Below are positions 1 through 11,165 of a stretch of 64,000 bases of DNA, in pieces; the stretch's first letter is position 1; every line of letters starts with the position of its first letter. The position numbers and the translations under genes are program-made. The stretch comes from Thamnaconus septentrionalis (lineage: Eukaryota > Chordata > Actinopteri > Tetraodontiformes > Monacanthidae), in the NCBI GenBank assembly GCA_009823395.1, contig CM020518.1, positions 10,716,501-10,780,500 on the forward strand. The letters are read 5' to 3'. The notes under the pieces were generated by a model. The model ran no database searches, was not told the DNA's origin, and worked only from the letters and a program-made list of their open reading frames with translations.

Positions 1-1290
1 GCACGTGACCAGGCGTCTCGCCGCGACGCCTCGCTTTGACAGGAAGCGTCTTGAATTGGAGTCGCGTGGGTTTGCATTTTCTTTTAATTAATTTTTCAGA
101 GGCTGAAAAGTAATTTCACAATTGGCCGATGACAAGCCTCTTAACCAGCTGCGGCTTGCTCCCATGTTGGTCCACAACTAATTTGACGGGCAAATGTTGT
201 TGGGTTAAATTAAAGGTTTGAATTTGGAATTAGTTGAAGTCTTGTTTGTTCTTTTTTTTTTGAAAATGCCTAAAAATAAACCGAGACAAAGGGATGACAG
301 ACAACTTAAGTCACATTCTTCTTTTGGTGGAGAAGGAGAGGAAATGAAGTCCAAACTTTCTCCTCAGATTTGGTCAGCTCAAGGGCTGGTGCGTCAAAGT
401 GCAAACCGACAAGTGAAGTGAAAAGCCACTGCAGAAAAATTCTTGCTAAAAAAAAAAAAATCAATAGGAAGGAATGAAGGGAACACCATATATGTTTCTC
501 TGTAAGTTCCACATAAATACACTTATTAAGTATTTTGGTTTTAAATAATTGTTTTTTCAAATTAGTCAATGACGAGTTGTTTTTTTTTGTTTGTTTGTTT
601 GTTTTAAAAAAATAAACCCTGTTTTGTTGACACAACTAACAGACTTCCTTGGTTCATAGGTGAGCCATTTTATTGAGGTCGCTGAGGGCGTGGATGCTTT
701 TAGTGATTTTCTGCCAGTGGGAAAAACAAAAAGCACTCAAATGTTGGTGCGTCAATTTATTTTCGATGGACTTGGACGGCAAATTGGTGATGTGACATTT
801 GCTTGATTTTTGCTTTCACAAAGCCTTTGACCGCTGTTAATGCAGAAAGGCTCAGCATGGCTTTGGTCAGTTAGGCAGCGCCAGCTAAAACTCGCCAAAG
901 TTAGCACCCGCTGGCACCAACATCACTTTGTTTTTGTTTTTATTTTCAAAAGCAAATAATTACGTTTTTGCTGCAGGCAATTTATCATCTCTGTGTGTGT
1001 GTGTGTTCACAATGGGAGCAGTTGAATAATATTATCTTAACTTGGGTTTGGATTTGCATCATTGGAATCAATTAAATAAGTAGAATAGGAAACGGTCTCT
1101 GAAGACCTTCCTAGCCACATGAATGAAATAAAATAATTTGATAGTTGCAGTTCCTGCAAGTAGAGCCTGTGTTGTGAATAACGACATAAATTATTATTTT
1201 GTTCCGTCTGCTAATTTCTTTATGTCACCACGATGCATTAGCCGGTGTTATACTGTATACTGTACCACTCATGCCGGACTCTTGCTGCAT
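1..1290. other. non-coding, AT-rich
   Basis: No exon, RNA gene or recognisable transposon seen. It holds short A and T runs (for example near 450, 580 and 600) and a short (GT)n at 991-1006. Open frames here are short and lack any familiar motif. Confidence 0.6.
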
Positions 1291-1291
1291 T

Positions 1292-1307
1292 CCCCCCCCC
1301 CCCCCCC
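1292..1307. repeat. poly-C tract
   Basis: An uninterrupted run of about 16 C, read directly. It starts a 0.8-kb cluster of simple repeats. Confidence 0.9.
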
Positions 1308-1410
1308 ACCCAACTCTGATCGATCGCTCTGTTTGGGCTTTTCTGCGCGCACGCCGTCTCATATTTCATGCCGCACCATGCCGCCAGGGACACGGGAGAG
1401 GAGGGAGACA

Positions 1411-1434
1411 GAGAGAGAGAGAGAGAGAGAGAGA
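1411..1434. repeat. (GA)12 microsatellite
   Basis: Perfect GA dinucleotide array, purine on the + strand. Confidence 0.95.
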
Positions 1435-1962
1435 CACGGTGAGCTGGATGCACATGGAGGAAATAAGGTCAACACCCGTGATGCGAACGGGCTGCGGGAA
1501 GACAGAGGAGCGAAACTTCCCATCTGGGGGAAAAAAAACAACAAAAAAAAAAACCAGGAGCACTGCCAGGGTCAACCCACGTGGTCGCGTTGAGCTACCC
1601 GGTCGTGTGCGACGATTAAAAATATCGTCCCCGTGTTAAAGGCGGCGCATCGCGCATCAATGCCGCTCATCCATCTCTGCCGTTTGCCCTGCCAAAAACG
1701 TAAGCTTAATGAATATCCCGGAGTGGGCGGGCGTTAGATGCAAAACAGATGGAAACCGTTGGCCGGGTTTTGGGGGGTTGCTATTAACCGGCCTCTCGCG
1801 GTTAAAACACATCCGGTTTGCGCGGCCAACAATTTTGTTTTCATTAGGAATTTTTTTTTTTTTAAACGCGTTACTCACCTCAGCACTCGAGGCGAAATAG
1901 CTGTGCTGCGATATGGGAGGAAATTGCATGAATACGCTGGAAATAATTGCATGGCGGCGGCG

Positions 1963-1966
<4 letters not shown>
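1435..1966. other. non-coding between microsatellites
   Basis: Mixed-composition DNA with A runs near 1530-1555 and a T run at 1850-1863. No gene seen. Confidence 0.55.

Positions 1967-2000
<34 letters not shown>
1967..2000. repeat. (CAG)11 trinucleotide repeat
   Basis: Perfect CAG array of about 34 bp, preceded by a short GCG run at about 1953-1963. A + strand frame reads it as polyalanine, but that frame also runs through a (CA)n and C-rich tracts and has no other protein-like content, so I do not treat it as coding. Confidence 0.95.
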
Positions 2001-2075
2001 TTCAATAAAATGTGGTGGGTTTGATTGCAAAAGGTGCCCTCCTCCCCTCCCACCCACCCCCCCACCCTCTACTGC

Positions 2076-2080
<5 letters not shown>

Positions 2081-2107
<27 letters not shown>
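2081..2107. repeat. (CA)13 microsatellite
   Basis: Perfect CA array directly after a C-rich stretch (2041-2075). Confidence 0.95.
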
Positions 2108-2110
<3 letters not shown>

Positions 2111-2149
2111 TGTATAAGTCGGCACATTTAAAGCTGAGCTCTTCAAAAG

Positions 2150-2420
2150 GCCGCTTTCACGCTCTCCACCGTGATCGCAAAAACTGGCCGCACGCGCATT
2201 TCCACGTCACTCGCGTCTCCTTCCTCAGGCGTGCCGAGCAGCCTGCCACGCACGCGCCGACAATTTCCACTCCCGTGTCTTTTCCAACGTCTGCGCACGG
2301 AGCAGAAGCGCGCGAGCGGCCGAGGAGGGGCGGGGGGGAAGCGTATCTCCGCTGTTCGATAAAGGCTGAATGTGGCGGGGATAGCGGGACGAGAAACATT
2401 TGGAGAGCCAAGGAGGAGGA
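2150..2420. other. CpG-dense block
   Basis: Visibly enriched in CG dinucleotides compared with the flanks. No splice-bounded coding exon was found inside. It could be a small CpG island or a distal regulatory block; the sequence alone does not decide. Confidence 0.35.
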
Positions 2421-3479
2421 GAATAAGTATGTAATTCAGATAGTTAAGAGAGGAGCCACGAGATAGGGCCAAGTGGGAGGGAGGGGTTACCAGAGAGGGA
2501 GGGCGGGCAGGGGGAAAAAAGTAAATGTCCCGCGTTGATAAGCAGAGGAGCCAATCTCGGCAAACATATGGAGCGGCGGTGGAGAAGCAGCTCCTTCAGC
2601 AGCGACGGCCTTATCAGCCGGAGGACTCCTCCTCCTCCCCGGCCTGGTTGAATGACTAATCTCCCCATGTGGCAGCAAAACAGGGCTGGAAGCAAATGAA
2701 GGAGTGGTGGGGAGGAGGATGGAAGGGGAGAGGTGCATCGACCGGCCAGGGGGCGCTGCAGGGTATGTAGCCCGAGGGTGCGTGGAGACGTCGAGTGATG
2801 GAGGGGGGGGGCAGTGAACCGAGGGGTTTGAAAAGAGGTGAGATGCAGGTATTAGATGAAGGTTTTTGATAAAAAAAAAAAAACAAAAACACAAAAACGC
2901 ATGTTTTACAATCACTATCTAGCCTCGCCTGAGTCGCACCGGCACAGGGGATGAAAACGAACAGGATACCATAAAGCACTCATGATATTTATATGCTGTT
3001 TCCCAGCAAAGGTTGGCAATGTTTGAATTCGGTGGCATTAGCACAAGCTAGCTAGCGCCACTAGCACCCAACGGCACGCGATCGGTATTGCTGGCCTACG
3101 AAATCACTCAACTCTTCTCCTGCAGGTGATTTCTTCTGTCTTTGTGTTCTGTTGTCCAGGCCTTTCATTCTAAACCTCATGTCAACCTACTGCTAACTGT
3201 GTTTACGCTAGGTCTTGAGATCGTTCACGCATAGCAAACACTCATTTTTTTTTTCATCTTGGGCTTCAAGACGTTCTCTTAAAATTTGCAGGGCAATTTT
3301 ACAAAAAGAAGGAAAAAAATAAAGCGCTGGTAGGTGAAAGCCGTCTACCTGTTTAACTATGGATAAGTGAACATGAAAATTAAGTCGTTTGTCAGAGAAA
3401 TTTCCCCAAGGACGCTCCCTTGCAGGAAGCCTGAGCTCTTCCCTTCCCCGCTGTTGCTTTTCTCATTTAGACCTCCGCA
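2421..3479. other. non-coding
   Basis: Purine-rich 2461-2520 and 2695-2830, with an A run at 2870-2883 and a T run near 3245. No gene or transposon recognised. Confidence 0.55.
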
Positions 3480-3546
3480 AGTAATTAGAGTTCATTATAA
3501 GCATTCCTGATGCAATTACTCAGCTAATAGAATCTAATTAAAAACC
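3480..3546. promoter_or_regulatory. candidate conserved non-coding block
   Basis: An AT-rich stretch with homeodomain-type cores packed together (GTAATTAG, GCAATTA, TCTAATTA), flanked by ordinary sequence. This texture is typical of vertebrate developmental enhancers. The assignment is inference; cross-species conservation would be needed to confirm it. Confidence 0.3.
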
Positions 3547-5510
3547 TGAAGTCCAGCGCCGCTCCTTTTGTTTTTCGCCTCACACGGCGGCGTTCGTGCC
3601 TGTTATTGTCAAGACCTATTTAAACTCGCGGGTGGATAAACAGGTGGCGGCGATGACGGTCGGATGCAAGGCGACGCTCCCCAGCGTTTCATTTCATTTG
3701 GATCTTAAAAAAAAAAGAAAAAAAAAAAGAACTGATGGCAGTGGGAACATATGCTGACAGCTCTTTAACAGGAAACAATAACTAAAGCCTTCTTACAATG
3801 GCGCCCTGATGGGAAATCTAATGAATTTTGATAAACACGTCACAGTCGCTTCGCCACACCATCTATCTGGCAGAAATCACTTCCACCGCTCGCCATCGCT
3901 GATGAATGATATATAAGCTCCTTAGAAAAAGTCTGAGACTTTGCTCCGTCATATCCACGCCGTCACCTTCCAGCCGGCACCGAATCTGGCACCGTTTGAA
4001 GGCGTATTCATTTTCCTCCCCATAAAGGGAGCGTTCATTTGTTGGAGAGCAGGATCCCTGAGAAGGAAAATCGCGGAGATTCCAAGTCTCGATCCCGGTT
4101 GTGCTCATCCGTCATGAAAAGCTCCGATCTAAAAAGTGTACCGTTGGCATTGGTACCGAGAATCAGAGTCATTTTAGCAGGAAGAGACCTGCACCATACC
4201 ATCCTTGACATTGATGGATTAAGATCAAATAGAAAAGACACATTTGGTGACTGAAGAAATTTGAGTGGATTTTGCAGCAGCTCCAGTTTGATTATTGTGA
4301 TGAAATTAGAAGAATAAATGTTTCCTCCGAAGGAAAAGAGCTTTAGCCTCGTTCCTGATTGGCTGTGGCAGAGTTGAGTAAAACGCGGCATCAGACTACC
4401 GCTAGCCACCACCGGCGACCCACGTGAGGTCCCAAGCTGTTGTTGATCGAATCAGATGGCAACACGATTGTAGGACAAGCCGAAGATTTACCTCATCAGG
4501 TTTTTCCTCTCTTACCGACTGCTTTTCCCAAAGTTTACGGCGGATCCTTCCAGATGGAAACAGGAAAACAGGCCAGCAGATTTTGGGGGAACGTTCCATC
4601 TGGCGTTTCAGGCTAATCAGTCTGTCCCCCCCTGCTGGAAGCGCAGGACACAGCCATAATTAACACAACAGTTGGCAAAGTCATTAAAACCAAAGATGTT
4701 GGCATGCGGCAATTGCTTAGAATCTGTTCCCGCTATGGTTGTGCAGTTTGATATTTTGTCTAATATTTGTTTAATATTTTCCAAAAAAAAGAGTGTGATA
4801 TTTATTGTGAAAACCAAGGAGGATAAGAAGTCCAACTTTCCTTGCTTTGTGCTAGCAGAACAAGTGCCCGGAATTGTCAATAAATTCAAATATCTCGGCC
4901 GCATAAACAGACAATAATGACGCATTTAGGATTCTACTCAGGTATCCAAGATGGACGAGTACAAGCCATATGTTTGTCAGCAGTAATGTGCCCACTTTTC
5001 ATGCTGTTCATAGAAAGTTTGTTTGTAGTGAGTTTTACATGTCGACTTAGCCGGTCAAAGAATGGAGTCTTCATGGCCCTAACGTTGCCTGCTCAAAGTG
5101 ACACAAAATATCTGTCATACCTCTAGAAGCACTGGAAAAGAAGCCTGTCTGTGTTTTAAACTTCCCTGTTGTGTTGTTATGTGTTTTCTGTATTTTATTT
5201 TTTTTATACGGACCCGAGTCTGGAATAAAGTTTATCAAAGATGGAAAGATTTGACTCGGCCTGAATGTTCAGATCCGACATGGCTGTTCTTAGAACGCCA
5301 CGAAAAAAGAACAACAACAAAAAAACACTCTTCTCTTGTGTCGGTGGTTTCAACGACACCAATCAACACTGAGAACGCTTCCTGGTGGAAGGAGCGCAGC
5401 TGATGGTTCCGCGCGTCAAGAAATCTGCGCCTGGAGGTGATAATTAAATGAAAATCCTCCTTGCTTCATCGCTAATCACTCATTATCCCCCTAACGACCT
5501 CTCCCCTCCC
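3547..5510. other. non-coding
   Basis: Ordinary mixed-composition DNA with A-rich runs at 3706-3730. Several 60-100 codon frames exist on both strands, but they overlap one another and show no domain or splice framework. Confidence 0.55.
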
Positions 5511-5512
5511 CA

Positions 5513-5525
5513 CCCCCCCCCCCCC
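5513..5525. repeat. poly-C tract
   Basis: Run of 13 C within the C-rich stretch 5501-5525. Confidence 0.9.
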
Positions 5526-5597
5526 AAACCACCCTAAGAAAGAAAAGAAAACACAACGAGGCCACAGTGTTTGCGGCGGAGCCGTGTGATCTCCTCT

Positions 5598-5614
5598 CCC
5601 CCCCCCCCCCCCCC
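5598..5614. repeat. poly-C tract
   Basis: Run of about 17 C followed by CT repeats. Together with the G-rich stretch at 5684-5703, C-runs and G-runs lie on the same strand within 200 bp. Confidence 0.9.
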
Positions 5615-5683
5615 TCTCTCCTTCCCTCACATCTGTTTATATCTTTTGATGAAGACATGCATTACACGTACGTAGGGGTGTGA

Positions 5684-5703
5684 GGGAAGGGGAGGGGAGG
5701 GGG
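5684..5703 (+). other. G-quadruplex motif
   Basis: Four G tracts of 3-5 bases separated by one or two A residues (GGG-AA-GGGG-A-GGGG-A-GGGGG). This fits the standard G3+N1-7 rule with very short loops. Folding is inferred from the rule. Confidence 0.6.
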
Positions 5704-6730
5704 AGTACACAACACAAACAATTTTTTTTATTGTTTTTAAGTCAGTATTTCACAGACTTGCAGTGAGGTGATGAGTGATTTTTTTTTTTTTTTGACTTTT
5801 ATGTCTTTATTTATTTATTTTTTAAATCTTTTTTTTTTTTTTAAGGAAAATTCAGCCCCGAGGCCCAACGAGCGCGCCGAGCGAGAAGCGACCGCGGCTC
5901 CTTGAAACAGTGAATCTGAGCGGCGAAGCGGCTCGAGTGACGCGCGTCCCAAACGTGCTGTGACGGCGCTCTTGCATCATGGCCGCCTCCCAAAAAAAGC
6001 CAGAAACGCAACTCGACGCTTCAGCGCGTCTTCGCCGCCCCCCCCCAACAACAACATTCGAGCGTTTACCATATAGGCCGCGGTGCGACGCAGGCATGAA
6101 TCACAAAGGGAAATATCGATTTCTGCGGGGAGGCAACATTAAAAGAGCATAAAACAGGCGCCCCGTAAGTCGTTTATTATGAAGCCGACGCTCCGGGTCC
6201 CGCCGATGCCGTATGAATCTCTTTCCTGATGACGCACAGGTTGCAAGCGCAGAGCAGAGACGTGAGCGATGCTCCCCGGACGGGGAAGGGGTTCCGTGAG
6301 GACGAAACTGAGTGTACCGCCACCCGTCTGGAGGCGTAAACAAGCGCGCTTTTGCATAATATTTACTCTCTCCTTTTTCTTTTTGTCCGCGGCGTCGCAG
6401 GAGTGGTTTTGTTTGAGGGATTTCGCAGATAACGACTAGCGCTGAACCCAGACGTGTGAAGAGAGTGAAGGCGTTTGGTCTGATAACTTGGTGTCCGAGC
6501 AGGGACTTCAGGCTGTTGGAACCTTGTGGCTTAATTTCTGTACTTTTCTTGAACAGGAAGTTTCAAAATAATAGCAGTTTGCTTGTGTGCCTCTGACGCG
6601 GGCAAACTACTGTATACAGTATTAACATATTAACATTGATTTGCAGTGAGGTTCATGACTGACTCCTGAGTCAGGTGTCCAAATATATCAACCCAAATTA
6701 GACATAAATTGCAATTTTGACCCTAATTTT
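5704..6730. other. non-coding; CpG-dense 5850-6350
   Basis: Long T runs (5780-5794, 5828-5842) precede a stretch rich in CG dinucleotides from about 5850 to 6350. No defensible exon was seen. Beyond 6400 the base composition returns to AT-rich. Confidence 0.45.
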
Positions 6731-7128
6731 TGTCAGGACGTGAGCGTGGAGGCAAGACCCAGGAATTTCAGATTTATTTTTAACTATAAACACAACTAAA
6801 CTAAGGTTGTCCCGCGAGGGTAACTAATAACAAAAACACACTGGGAGACTTAACACAAGGCAGGTTCAAAAGAAAACCTGAACAAGAAACGAAGGAAAAA
6901 CAAGAACAGACCTGAGAACACTTGGGGGGAAACCAAGGCCGGCACGGCGTGAACCTCAACAGAAGACGATCGCCACACTGGAGCACAGGTGAAAACAATC
7001 AAGGGCAGTGCTGACAACGAGACACAGGTGACAGACATCAAGAAATAAACACAGGAAGTAAAGCTAAAGACGCTGACAAGAGAATAAGCAGACTTCAAAA
7101 TAAAACAGGAAATACACAGAACATGACA
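6731..7128 (-). mobile_element. LTR-like interspersed repeat with TGTCA/TGACA ends
   Basis: The unit begins TGTCAGGACG and ends ACATGACA, so its termini are short inverted repeats TGTCA/TGACA. Read on the minus strand it runs TGTCATGTTCTG to CCTGACA, with an AATAAA polyadenylation-type signal at 6778-6773, about 45 bp before its end, as in a solo LTR. The text resembles a very common dispersed teleost repeat. No clear target duplication was found (T-rich flanks on both sides), so solo LTR versus other short element is unresolved. Confidence 0.55.
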
Positions 7129-7840
7129 CTTTTCTTTTCAAAAAAATATTTTAATCTTGCTTTAATGAATTCAATACTGTTCAATAATACAATAGCAAAA
7201 GAATATTTAACATATGGTCAAATTCTCTATTTTTAATTGAAATTGAAAATGGTGTGATGTCGCACCTTAATTTGTATTTGAAGTCCATGCGCCTGTTCCC
7301 TCCAGTGAGTCAAAGTGAAAATTCATTTTCTCTTATCACTCACTGTTTGCATTTTTACCTTGCGACAGCTGAGGCCCTGCCTCACCCGCTTCCCCTGACG
7401 ACCTGGCACGTCACTGGATATTAATACACACCACAACCAAAAGTCATAAAAAAAATCATCAGAACTCTAAAATAAATTACTTTCTAACACGCTGTGATCA
7501 TTTCCAAAACGCAGCAGCCGGGGAATCTTATTTAATTTAGAATATGAAAGAAAAAAAACTCAGAACCAGCAGTAGGATTTTTTTTTTTTTTTTAATATCT
7601 GAAACATACCTGCTGTATGTGTGTGTGTGGGAACTACAGGTCGCCTTGTTCTTCCTGCGTCCCCCTCCTCTCTCAGCCCTGCAAGTGCGGGGAGGGTTAA
7701 TTAACGGTGAATTGAGCCGCGCCGCTCCGATTGTGCGTCCCGGCCCGTTAACGTCCCGGCGACGGGGGGTGGGCCACTGTGTTGCCGGCTTGCTAATGAG
7801 GCGTCGCTCTCGACGGCTACGGGCTACGACGCTACTTCCT
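7129..7840. other. non-coding
   Basis: AT-rich to about 7600, then a GC-richer stretch 7640-7840 with TTAATTAA at 7697-7704. No gene seen. Confidence 0.55.
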
Positions 7841-7861
7841 GAGTAGCGGAGTGACGGCGAG
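7841..7861 (+). repeat. 21-bp direct repeat, left copy
   Basis: Starts GAGTAGCGGAGTGAC. It matches 8013-8033 at 19 of 21 positions and sits immediately left of the duplicated 153-bp segment, like a long target-site duplication. Confidence 0.85.
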
Positions 7862-8014
7862 ATCTATATGTACAGAAGTACTTATTCAAATTAAATATTT
7901 ATGCAAGTTTTTCTTTTCCTGATTTGTTTATACATTCATTCGTCTGACTCTGTATAATCTGCTGAACAGGACTGGACGTTTGCAATTCAACATAGGCGGC
8001 GGGTAAAACAGCGA
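7862..8014. repeat. 153-bp duplicated segment, copy 1
   Basis: Matches 10678-10830 in the same orientation over 153 bp with only two mismatches that I can see (T/A in CTTATtCAAA, T/C in TAATcTGCTG). It is bracketed by 21-bp direct repeats, whereas the other copy is not, so this is probably the inserted copy. No poly-A tail, TIR or reverse-transcriptase signature is present, so I do not call it a transposon. Confidence 0.9.
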
Positions 8015-8033
8015 GTAGCGGAGTGACAGCAAG
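8013..8033 (+). repeat. 21-bp direct repeat, right copy
   Basis: Right partner of 7841-7861 with two mismatches. Its first two bases overlap the end of the duplicated segment, which is microhomology at the junction. Confidence 0.85.
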
Positions 8034-10107
8034 AGTGCGAGGGAGGGAGGGAGGGAGGGAGAGGACGATGAAATTGGACATGACAAGACTCTTGGGTCTG
8101 CACTTATTCTCTCCAGCTGAGCTGCGGTTTGATCGCAGCGCTGGGACTAATTTCTTGCCACTTTCCAGGAACTCCGTCTTTGTAGGCGAGCCGAAGGTTC
8201 AGACGGAGGAGCCTGAGCTCGTTCCACCGTCAAGGCCCCCGGGGGCCCCGAGCCCTGGGGGCGACGGCGGCCGCTAATTGACTCAGTTAGCACGCGTGAG
8301 GGACAGCTGAGCGGTCGCCCTCGCTTTACTTTTTTTTTTTCTATAACACGCAGGCGACAAACTTTGCGACACATCAGAGTCAGACTGGGGTCGCCCGTCT
8401 TGCACAAGCTGTTCGCTAGATGACGTTAGCTTGGCGACACTGCTGCTGCAGCTTTAGTGGCAATAAAGCAAGGGGAAAAAAAAACCCCAAGAAACCCCCG
8501 TTAAAAAGAAAGAAAAACTGTGTGATTTATGAAGTGCCCGGAGGCTTCCAGCCCCAGACTGAGGTTTGATATTAGATATGTTTTCCCACGGCCCACAGGG
8601 AACCCGCAGACGCTCGCTAATGGACTTTAATGAGCTTAATTTGCTGCAGGATGCACGATAAGGCACTGGGCCGTGTCGTAAGACTTCTTTCTTCTCTTCT
8701 TTTTTTAACGATGATATTCGACACGAGGGAAGGGAGGGAGGGAGGGAGGCTGAGCGATGACCTGACAGAGCAGGAGAAATCTGGAATCTGCTGGCATGTC
8801 CGTGAGACTGAGGCCGTTCGCCGTCTCCCGCTTGACTGTTTTGCTTGAGGTCGGAGGTAAAACTGCATCTGGACGCTTAATAATATCTCAGGTCTGCAGC
8901 CTGGTGGAGAACTTTGACCGCGAGCAAACAGGACGACGTTGAAAAGAAGTTGAAATAAAAAAGAAAAAAATGGTTTGATCTTTGCATATTCCACAGACCT
9001 CTTCACTGTTTCTTTCTTTCTTTTTTTTTTTTTTTTAATTTTATTATAATTCTTTTATGGGGGGGGGGGGACCCAGGGCCATACTTTGCGCTTCAATTTG
9101 TTTTTGTGTTTGTTTTATTCTTCTGATTATTTCATGCACGACACTTAGTTTCAGCTGTGGCTATTTTCCAAAAAGTGCTCTATAAAGCACTTGGGAAAAA
9201 GCAGGACAAACAGTGCGGGCTAATGTTAGCACTATGGCTATTAGCGTATTTGCCCACATCTTGTAATCCAACATTACTTTCCAACTGAAGATTGCAGGTA
9301 AGCGTATTTGCACGCATCGTCGCTGCACTGCTACAGAATCAGTGATGCCGTCGCACCTCTTGTTGTACTTCAGAGGGCTTGTGTGTTTGTACTGTCTGTG
9401 TGTTTCATATTCTTGTTTGACCTGATTTCAGAAATGCGGCGAGAGAGGTAGAGAGAGAGAGAGAGAGAGAAAAAAAATCAGTCCTCAAGGAAACAGGACC
9501 AGCTGTTACTTGTGCTTATTAAGCGCGTTCAAAACTAGCGAGCGTGTTGCCGGATCAACCGTCTTGCCTGGGATCAGTCGCTCCAGGGCAAATGCGGCGC
9601 ATCGGCCGGTGGCCTTGGGCTCCTCGACTTGGAGAGGTCTCGATCCCGCGGATCGTCGATAGTGTGGGTTGAAGGTCGCGTTGAGTTCTCACCCACCCGT
9701 GATCCGCCGGGTCTCGGGGGACGTTGCTTTTTTTTTTTTATTTTTATTGAGAACTTCTGTTTTTGTTTCATTATTTTTTCGAAGAACCGCCGCGTGCCGA
9801 CGGAGAGCAATAAACCGAGGAGAGATAAAAGTTTTATGGGAGGCGAGTCGAGGGGGCGGAGAGGGGAGCGCAAGGACAAAACGTATCAAGCTGTTTATTA
9901 TCACCGCTTTGAAATAATATTAAACCTGATGGAACGGCTTAACACACACGCACCCACACATGCAGCGCTGAGATTCACAGGGCAGAAACGAGTTGGCGCT
10001 CAGGAAGGGAAAAAAAAACAAAACAAAACAAAAAAGGTGATCAGTCACATTCCGGTCCGTCGGCGACGCGCAAGACCGGCAGCGGTTTGCGTAACACGGT
10101 CCCTTTG
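8034..10107. other. non-coding with purine-rich simple repeats
   Basis: Contains GGGA repeats at 8040-8061 and 8728-8750, a T run at 9021-9036, a G11-12 run at 9059-9070, and a (GA)n at 9451-9470. CG dinucleotides are moderately frequent around 9540-9720. No exon or transposon recognised. Confidence 0.5.
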
Positions 10108-10255
10108 AAATGCTAATGGCGAATGACGGAAGTACATAATTTTAATTAGATTGTCTTTGGATTGTTGGAGTTGCTCTTTTGTCACCGCTCTCCAGCGCTG
10201 ATAATTCATTAATTGGCCTTTTGGCCACGGCCGCGGCTGTATTTAATTAGAATCG
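10108..10255. promoter_or_regulatory. candidate conserved non-coding block
   Basis: Dense homeodomain-type cores (GCTAATGG, TTTAATTAG, ATTCATTAATTGG, ATTTAATTAG) in about 150 bp, with little simple repeat. It resembles vertebrate enhancer-type conserved elements. This is inference from texture only. Confidence 0.35.
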
Positions 10256-10677
10256 GCGCGGGAATGAAAAGACTTTATCTCCGGAGCCTCTCCGGGTTTT
10301 AACCCGATACGTGGACGGTGACGAGGTGCCCGCGTGACATTCCACTTTTTTTTTCAATGTGTCAAAGGGGCGGCCTTGGAGATTTGGCACGCCGCATCGT
10401 TTTCTGCTGGTTTTGCATCCATTAACTGCGAAAAAATGGCAAATACGGAGTCAGCCAAAATAATGTACTGTATGTACACATCGAGAAAAGAAAAACTTGC
10501 ATAAATATTTCAATACCAAATTAATCGGATGTCACAAAAATTTAATACAAGCAGATGTGGTGGCCGTTGGCTTCCGGACATTCATGTCTATTGCTTGGGT
10601 AATGTTTGGCACCTCAACATTCGCTGACGATACATTCATTAGGAAAACATCATACAACAGTACACAGTGTCATCGGC
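10256..10677. other. non-coding
   Basis: No gene seen. AT content rises toward the duplicated segment that follows. Confidence 0.5.
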
Positions 10678-10830
10678 ATCTATATGTACAGAAGTACTTA
10701 TACAAATTAAATATTTATGCAAGTTTTTCTTTTCCTGATTTGTTTATACATTCATTCGTCTGACTCTGTATAATCCGCTGAACAGGACTGGACGTTTGCA
10801 ATTCAACATAGGCGGCGGGTAAAACAGCGA
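10678..10830. repeat. 153-bp duplicated segment, copy 2
   Basis: Same-orientation twin of 7862-8014. It lacks the flanking 21-bp repeats, and its right flank continues in minus-strand open frames (to 11069) that copy 1 lacks. This fits copy 2 being the source. Confidence 0.9.
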
Positions 10831-11083
10831 CTCCCAGAAGCCACTTTTGGCATCTGGAAATACGCATCTGCCTGTGAGGCGAGGCCCCCCAAATTCCAAG
10901 TTTGAGTATATCTGTATGAAAGGGTCCTTGAAGAAGGCTGGTACCCCGATAGCGTCCACCTGAATCCCCACCTCACACGGTGTTTAGAAGTCGGGATGTA
11001 CTTGCGTGAGGCCTCCACCTCTCCGCCGGGGAAGAAGCAGCTGTCACATCCGATCAGGAAGCACATCACTCATGTTTCCCGGA
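10831..11083 (-). other. possible minus-strand degenerate coding stretch
   Basis: Two overlapping minus-strand frames (10744-10971 and 10803-11069) stay open for 75 and 88 codons in DNA without simple repeat. One includes GIQVDAIGVPAFFKDP and the other CDSCFFPGGEVEASRKYI. A frame change between them could mark an old pseudogene, with the 153-bp segment at its 3' side. I do not recognise the protein, and chance open frames remain quite possible. Confidence 0.15.
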
Positions 11084-11165
11084 TTTAATTAGCGCAGCCC
11101 GGGCAAAGTCGCCCTTGGGAAGTCAGTTTTCCTTTCTCTTAATTGGCGCATTAATTAGATCGGGG
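11084..11165. promoter_or_regulatory. candidate conserved non-coding block
   Basis: Carries TTTAATTAG, CTTAATTGG and CATTAATTAG within 80 bp. The same homeodomain-core clustering is seen at 10108-10255, 0.9 kb away. Inference only. Confidence 0.3.

Noticed and set aside
1738..2466. 242-codon + strand frame with a polyalanine tract from (CAG)n and a His/Thr tract from (CA)n
   Set aside because: The low-complexity parts are microsatellites in frame, and the rest has no protein-like features. Not a repeat-expansion gene on this evidence.
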